NCBI RefSeq assembly: GCF_900215355.1
Contig: NZ_OBEA01000001.1
Location: 806,001-870,000, forward strand
Direction: 5' to 3'
Origin: Pseudooceanicola antarcticus
GTDB lineage: Bacteria; Pseudomonadota; Alphaproteobacteria; Rhodobacterales; Rhodobacteraceae
Length of the DNA: 64,000 bases
The position numbers and the translations under genes are program-made. Shown here in pieces: positions 60,506 through 64,000 of this stretch (positions within the stretch are counted from its first letter, which is position 1; each line of letters opens with the position of its first letter). Under the pieces are notes generated by a model. That model was not told where the DNA came from and made no database searches. It worked only from the letters and a program-made list of their open reading frames with translations.

Positions 60506-61483
60506 ATGCGGGTGATCGAGATTGCGGGGCCCGGCGGGCCCGAGGTGCTGGTGACGGCCGAGCGGGCCCTGCCCGAGCCGGGGCCGGGTGCGGTGCGTAT
60601 CCGCGTGGCCTGGGCCGGGGTGAATCGCCCCGACGTGGCGCAGCGCGCCGGCAGCTACGATCCGCCCCCCGGTGCCTCCGACCTTCCCGGCCTCGAGGCC
60701 TCGGGCGAGATCGTGGCCATCGGCGCAGGCGTGCCGGAAGACGCCCTTGGCGCCAGGGTCTGTGCCCTGCTGCCCGGTGGCGGCTACGCCGAAGAAGTGG
60801 TCACCCCCTATGCCCATTGCCTGCCCGTGCCCGATGGCATGAGCCTGAAAGAGGCCGCCTGCCTGCCCGAGAACTACTTTACCGTCTGGGAGAACGTGTT
60901 CCGCCGCGGCCGGCTGAAGGCAGGTGAGGTCTTCCTGGTGCATGGAGGCTCTTCCGGCATCGGCACCACGGCGATCCAGATGGTGCGGGCCTTCGGCGCG
61001 CGGGTCTTCGCCACCGCCGGCAGCGACGCCAAATGCCAGGCCTGTCTGGATCTTGGTGCCGAGCGGGCGATCAACTACCGGACCGAGGATTTCGCCCAGG
61101 TGCTGAAAGAGGCCGGCGGCGCGGACTTGATCCTCGACATGGTGGGCGGCAGCTATATTCCGCGTGATATCAAGGCGTTGAAGATTGAAGGGAGGCTGGT
61201 GCTGATCGCCTTCCTGGGTGGCCCCAAGGCCGAGGTCAACTTTGCCCAGCTGATGATGAAGCGCCTGTCGGTGACTGGCTCGACCCTGCGGGCGCAGTCG
61301 GACCAGGCCAAGGCCGAGATCGCCGAGGGCCTGCGGGAACACGTCTGGCCACTGCTCTCCGCCGGCCGCATTGCGCCTGTAATGGACAGCGCCTTCCCGC
61401 TGGCCGAGGCTGCCGCGGCACACGCGCGGATGGAGAGCTCGGAGCATATCGGCAAGATCGTTCTGGAAGTCGCCGGGGGCTAG
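60506..61483 (+). CDS. NAD(P)H quinone oxidoreductase, MDR/PIG3 family
   Basis: 325 residues. MDR fold without zinc ligands: RVAWAGVNRPDVAQRAGSYD, PGLEASGEIVAIGAG, AACLPENYFTVWENVFRRGR, the NADPH-binding VHGGSSGIGTTAIQMVRAFG and GARVFATAGSDAK. PIG3/QOR-type enzymes reduce quinones. Follows coq9 by 123 bp. Confidence 0.92.
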   Translation: MRVIEIAGPGGPEVLVTAERALPEPGPGAVRIRVAWAGVNRPDVAQRAGSYDPPPGASDLPGLEASGEIVAIGAGVPEDALGARVCALLPGGGYAEEVVTPYAHCLPVPDGMSLKEAACLPENYFTVWENVFRRGRLKAGEVFLVHGGSSGIGTTAIQMVRAFGARVFATAGSDAKCQACLDLGAERAINYRTEDFAQVLKEAGGADLILDMVGGSYIPRDIKALKIEGRLVLIAFLGGPKAEVNFAQLMMKRLSVTGSTLRAQSDQAKAEIAEGLREHVWPLLSAGRIAPVMDSAFPLAEAAAAHARMESSEHIGKIVLEVAGG

Positions 61484-61493
61484 CCCCTAGCGG

Positions 61494-62150
61494 TCAGTCG
61501 ATCGCCTCGAAAAGGGCCTGCGTGGCGCTGCAATCGCGCGCCACGTCGGCACCGCAGGCGCGGGGCTCCAGGTCCTTGGTCAGGCAGATGCGCACCTCGC
61601 GGATGCGGTTGTCCTTGCAGGTGACGGTCAGACCGCGCGCGTCCAGGTCCGGGTTTACCTCCAGGAAGGCTTCCTCGATCAGCGAGGCGGGCAGGGTCAC
61701 GTCTTCACCGAGAAGGCGCAGCACCTGCGGGCGGGTGACGCTTTCAAAGGCCTGCCGCGAGAGCGCGAAATAGCGCTCTGACGACAGCCCCGAGCAGGTG
61801 CCATGGGCCTTCCACTCATGCCAGGCCAGCCCCGAGGTGCCCATGATATCGGCCATGGCGCCGGTCTGCGCCCGCGAGGGCGCGGCGGCGCTGCTGCGGC
61901 AGTCGCGCGGATAGCCGGTCTCGTACTGCGGCCAGAGCCCGTGCAGGATCCAGCCCAGCTTCCGCTCGGGCGCGCATTGCTCGGGGTTTTCGTTGGTGGC
62001 GCAATAGGAGGGCGACCAGCTCAGCGCCATGACGTAGTAGTCGAACACGCCCGCACGATCCTCGGCGCGCAGGGCGCGGGCCGTCAGCAGCGGGCACAGC
62101 AGGACAAGGATCAGCAGGGCCTGACTCAACAGGTGTGGGCTGCGACGCAT
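61494..62150 (-). CDS. Ribonuclease T2
   Basis: 218 residues from ATG 62150 (GGAAG about five bases upstream; ATG 62162 also possible). Signal peptide (LLSQALLILVLLCPLLTARA), then YYVMALSWSPSYCA, CAS-1 with its His in WILHGLWPQ and CAS-2 in WHEWKAHGTCSG with Glu, Lys and His. Several Cys for disulfides. Secreted or periplasmic RNA-degrading enzyme, likely for phosphate or base scavenging. Confidence 0.93.
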   Translation of the reverse strand: MRRSPHLLSQALLILVLLCPLLTARALRAEDRAGVFDYYVMALSWSPSYCATNENPEQCAPERKLGWILHGLWPQYETGYPRDCRSSAAAPSRAQTGAMADIMGTSGLAWHEWKAHGTCSGLSSERYFALSRQAFESVTRPQVLRLLGEDVTLPASLIEEAFLEVNPDLDARGLTVTCKDNRIREVRICLTKDLEPRACGADVARDCSATQALFEAID

Positions 62151-62311
62151 AGGCTCTTCCATTTTCGCACGTGGCCGACTATATAGCGGCCAAGTTCCCC
62201 GACAACGGAAACCTGCATTGCCCCGGCAATGCGCCCCGGCCGAAAGGCCAGGGCCCGGTAGAGACGTATCTTCCGGCTGGCCCGTTGTCGCATTTGTTCA
62301 GGAGTTGAGAC

Positions 62312-63064
62312 ATGCAGGGCAAACCGATCATGGCCAAGGCCACCGCCGTCTGGCTGGTGGACAACACCACTCTCTCGTTCAAGCAGATCGCCGATTTCAC
62401 CGGCATGCACGAGCTCGAGATCCAGGGTATCGCCGATGGCGAAGTGGCACAGGGCGTGAAGGGCTTCGACCCGATCACCAACAACCAGCTGACCCAGGAA
62501 GAGATCGACAAGGCCGAGAAGGACCCGCTTCACAAGCTGAAGCTGAAGTTCAACGCCGCCGCCGTCGGCGAGGAAAAGCGCCGTGGCCCGCGCTACACCC
62601 CCCTGTCCAAGCGCCAGGACCGTCCGAACTCGATCCTGTGGCTGGTGAAGTTCCACCCCGAGCTCTCCGACAGCCAGATCTCGAAGCTGGTCGGCACCAC
62701 CAAGCCGACGATCCAGTCGATCCGCGAGCGCACCCACTGGAACATCGCCAACATGCAGCCGATCGACCCGGTTGCCCTGGGCCTCTGCAAGCAGTCCGAG
62801 CTGGACGCCGCCGTGCAGAAGGCCGCTGCCGAGAAAGCCAAGCGTGGCGAGGCGATGACCGACGACGAGCGCCGCAAGCTGCTCTCGACCGAGCAGAGCC
62901 TGGGCATGGAGGCCGAGCCGCGCATCCCGACCGCCATCGAGGGGCTCGAGACCTTCTCGCTCTCCGGTGACGACGAGGACACCCTGGTGTCGGACGATGT
63001 GCCGGACGCGGACAGCTTCTTCAACCTGCCCAAGGGCGGCGACGAGGACGAAGACGAGGATTGA
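62312..63064 (+). CDS. trcR: TrcR-type cell cycle transcriptional regulator (DUF1013)
   Basis: 250 residues. DUF1013: MAKATAVWLVDNTTLSFKQI, ADFTGMHELEIQGIADGEVA, DPITNNQLTQEEI, then LSKRQDRPNSILWLVKFHPE, LSDSQISKLVGTTKPTIQSI (helix-turn-helix) and a very acidic tail. In Caulobacter/Sinorhizobium the essential TrcR binds RNA polymerase and promoters of cell-cycle genes. ATG 62330 (MAKATAV) is a likely alternative start. Terminator follows. Confidence 0.88.
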   Translation: MQGKPIMAKATAVWLVDNTTLSFKQIADFTGMHELEIQGIADGEVAQGVKGFDPITNNQLTQEEIDKAEKDPLHKLKLKFNAAAVGEEKRRGPRYTPLSKRQDRPNSILWLVKFHPELSDSQISKLVGTTKPTIQSIRERTHWNIANMQPIDPVALGLCKQSELDAAVQKAAAEKAKRGEAMTDDERRKLLSTEQSLGMEAEPRIPTAIEGLETFSLSGDDEDTLVSDDVPDADSFFNLPKGGDEDEDED

Positions 63065-63088
63065 TCCCCTCCAGACGCGCAGAATTGA

Positions 63089-63121
63089 ACCCGCCCCGGT
63101 CTGTCCAGGGCGGGTTTTTTA
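63089..63121 (+). terminator. Rho-independent terminator of trcR
   Basis: Stem CCCGCCC/GGGCGGG (63090-63096 with 63108-63114) followed by TTTTTT. Confidence 0.92.
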
Positions 63122-63245
63122 ATGCCCTGCGCCTGCGAGTTAAGCACTTCTCCATGGGCGGCGACTCAGGTCCCGCTGTTTCTTGCAATGCGGAAGATGG
63201 GGTCGCAAAGCTGGCGCCGACATTATTTGAATTGGACTGCGCCAC

Positions 63246-64000
63246 ATGCATATTGCCGTAATCGGAGCCGGGATGATCGGCTCTGCCGCCGCCCGTCACC
63301 TGACTGACATGGGCCACCAGGTGACCCTGGTCGGCCCTGCCGAACCCGCCGATCTCGCCACCTGGACGGGCCCCTACGCCTCGCACTACGACGCCGGTCG
63401 GATCACCCGCCAGCTCGACCCCTATCTCTTCTATTCCCGCGTCTCGCGTGCCTCCATCGGGCGCTACCGCGCGCTGGAAAAGGCCTCGGGCGTGGAGTTC
63501 TTCTCAGAAGTCGGATCGCTCATGGCGGGGCCCGATGGCTCGGAGCAGATGAACCGGCTGGAAGCGACCCGCGACCGCGACGGTGTCCCCTGCGAGACCC
63601 TGCGCGGTGCGGCGCTTGCCGAACGCTTCCCCTTCTTCGACTTCGAGCCGGGCATGCTGGGTCTCTACGAGCCCGCCATGGCGGGGGTGGTGAACCCCCG
63701 CGGAATGGTCAGCGCCCAGATCACCTGCGCGACGGCTGGCGGGGCGCGGCTTGTGCGCGATACGGTCGAGGGCATCGACGACGGCGCCTCGGGTGTCACC
63801 CTGCGCCTAGGTTCGGGTGAGACGCTCGCGGCTGACCGGGCGCTGGTGGCCACCGGCGGTTTCACCCGCAAGCTTCTGGGCGATGTGCTGCCCTTCTCGG
63901 TCTACCGCCGCACCGTGGTCTTCTTCGAGATCTCCGAGGCCGAGGCTGAGCGGATCACCGGCATGCCGACGCTGATCACCCTGCTGCCCAATGGCGAGGA
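63246..64000 (+). CDS. FAD-dependent oxidoreductase (DAO family), 3' end outside window
   Basis: Open from ATG 63246 to the window edge (251 residues seen). Dinucleotide-binding start HIAVIGAGMIGSAAARHLTD, then YASHYDAGRITRQLDPYLFY, SVGSLMAGPD-like EVGSLMAGPDGSEQM and RALVATGGFTRKLLG. DAO-type flavoenzymes oxidise amino acids or N-methyl amines (sarcosine oxidase-like). Exact substrate not readable. The 125 bp before it hold no other gene apart from the trcR terminator. Confidence 0.85.
   Translation, partial: MHIAVIGAGMIGSAAARHLTDMGHQVTLVGPAEPADLATWTGPYASHYDAGRITRQLDPYLFYSRVSRASIGRYRALEKASGVEFFSEVGSLMAGPDGSEQMNRLEATRDRDGVPCETLRGAALAERFPFFDFEPGMLGLYEPAMAGVVNPRGMVSAQITCATAGGARLVRDTVEGIDDGASGVTLRLGSGETLAADRALVATGGFTRKLLGDVLPFSVYRRTVVFFEISEAEAERITGMPTLITLLPNGE

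Noticed and set aside
59549-61447. 632-residue antisense frame over coq9 and the quinone oxidoreductase
   Set aside because: Shadow of two well-supported genes; no domain pattern.
1-64000. CRISPR arrays
   Set aside because: No regularly spaced short repeats and no cas genes seen; the only repeated long words are the att copies.

Overview
The window is a 64 kb stretch of a high-GC alphaproteobacterial chromosome, most likely from the Rhodobacteraceae/Roseobacteraceae. Pointers are a malyl-CoA lyase of the Rhodobacter Mcl1 type, a dgcN-dgcA pair, rpsU facing coq9, a DUF1013/TrcR gene, DUF1244 and YtoQ small proteins, and many ABC importers of roseobacter style. All names come from reading protein sequence by eye; no database search was run.

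Layout. 1-3 kb: a cut-off LacI regulator and a chemoreceptor. 3.1-19.0 kb: a tRNA-Arg(CCT) gene followed by two tandem inserted segments, bounded by three identical 47 bp copies of the tRNA 3' half (3139-3185, 17403-17449, 18989-19035). The first segment (14.3 kb) is an integrative mobilizable element. It has a RepC-like initiator, a ColE1-style mobilization cassette with two genes nested inside the relaxase gene, an IS3 OrfA-like gene coupled to a metallophosphoesterase, a defence cluster, two Xis-like genes and a tyrosine recombinase next to the right attachment site. The defence cluster holds a SauUSI-like PLD-helicase-DUF3427 protein, an AvcD-like anti-phage dCTP deaminase with an unknown partner, and an Xre-ImmA protein with an unknown partner. 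The second segment (1.6 kb) is a graveyard: a broken TNT toxin tip, an Imm63-like immunity gene, IS5 remnants and an orphan gene.

19-27 kb: a peptide uptake and hydrolysis locus (M24 peptidase, binding protein, Xre-cupin regulator; divergently two permeases, two ATPases and a GAF protein). 26.8-34.3 kb: a seven-gene minus-strand operon (LacI regulator, polyamine-type ABC importer, nucleoside hydrolase, adenine deaminase) that reads as purine nucleoside import and salvage. 34.4-39 kb: accA, a racemase-like gene, LysE exporter with divergent Lrp regulator, a secreted protein and mcl1. 39-43.5 kb: dgcN, dgcA and a D-amino-acid transaminase, a D-glutamate/D-amino-acid catabolic locus. 43.5-64 kb: core genes (nhaA, N-formylglutamate amidohydrolase, pyk, rpmI-rplT, pheS, pheT, mscL, rpsU, coq9, quinone oxidoreductase, RNase T2, trcR) mixed with small conserved proteins. 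pheS and pheT are separated by about 2.7 kb carrying four unrelated genes.

The best candidates for undescribed biology lie in the mobile element: the dCTP deaminase with its 3' partner gene, the Xre-ImmA pair, and the combination of a RepC initiator, a ColE1-type mob cassette and a chromosomal integrase in one element.
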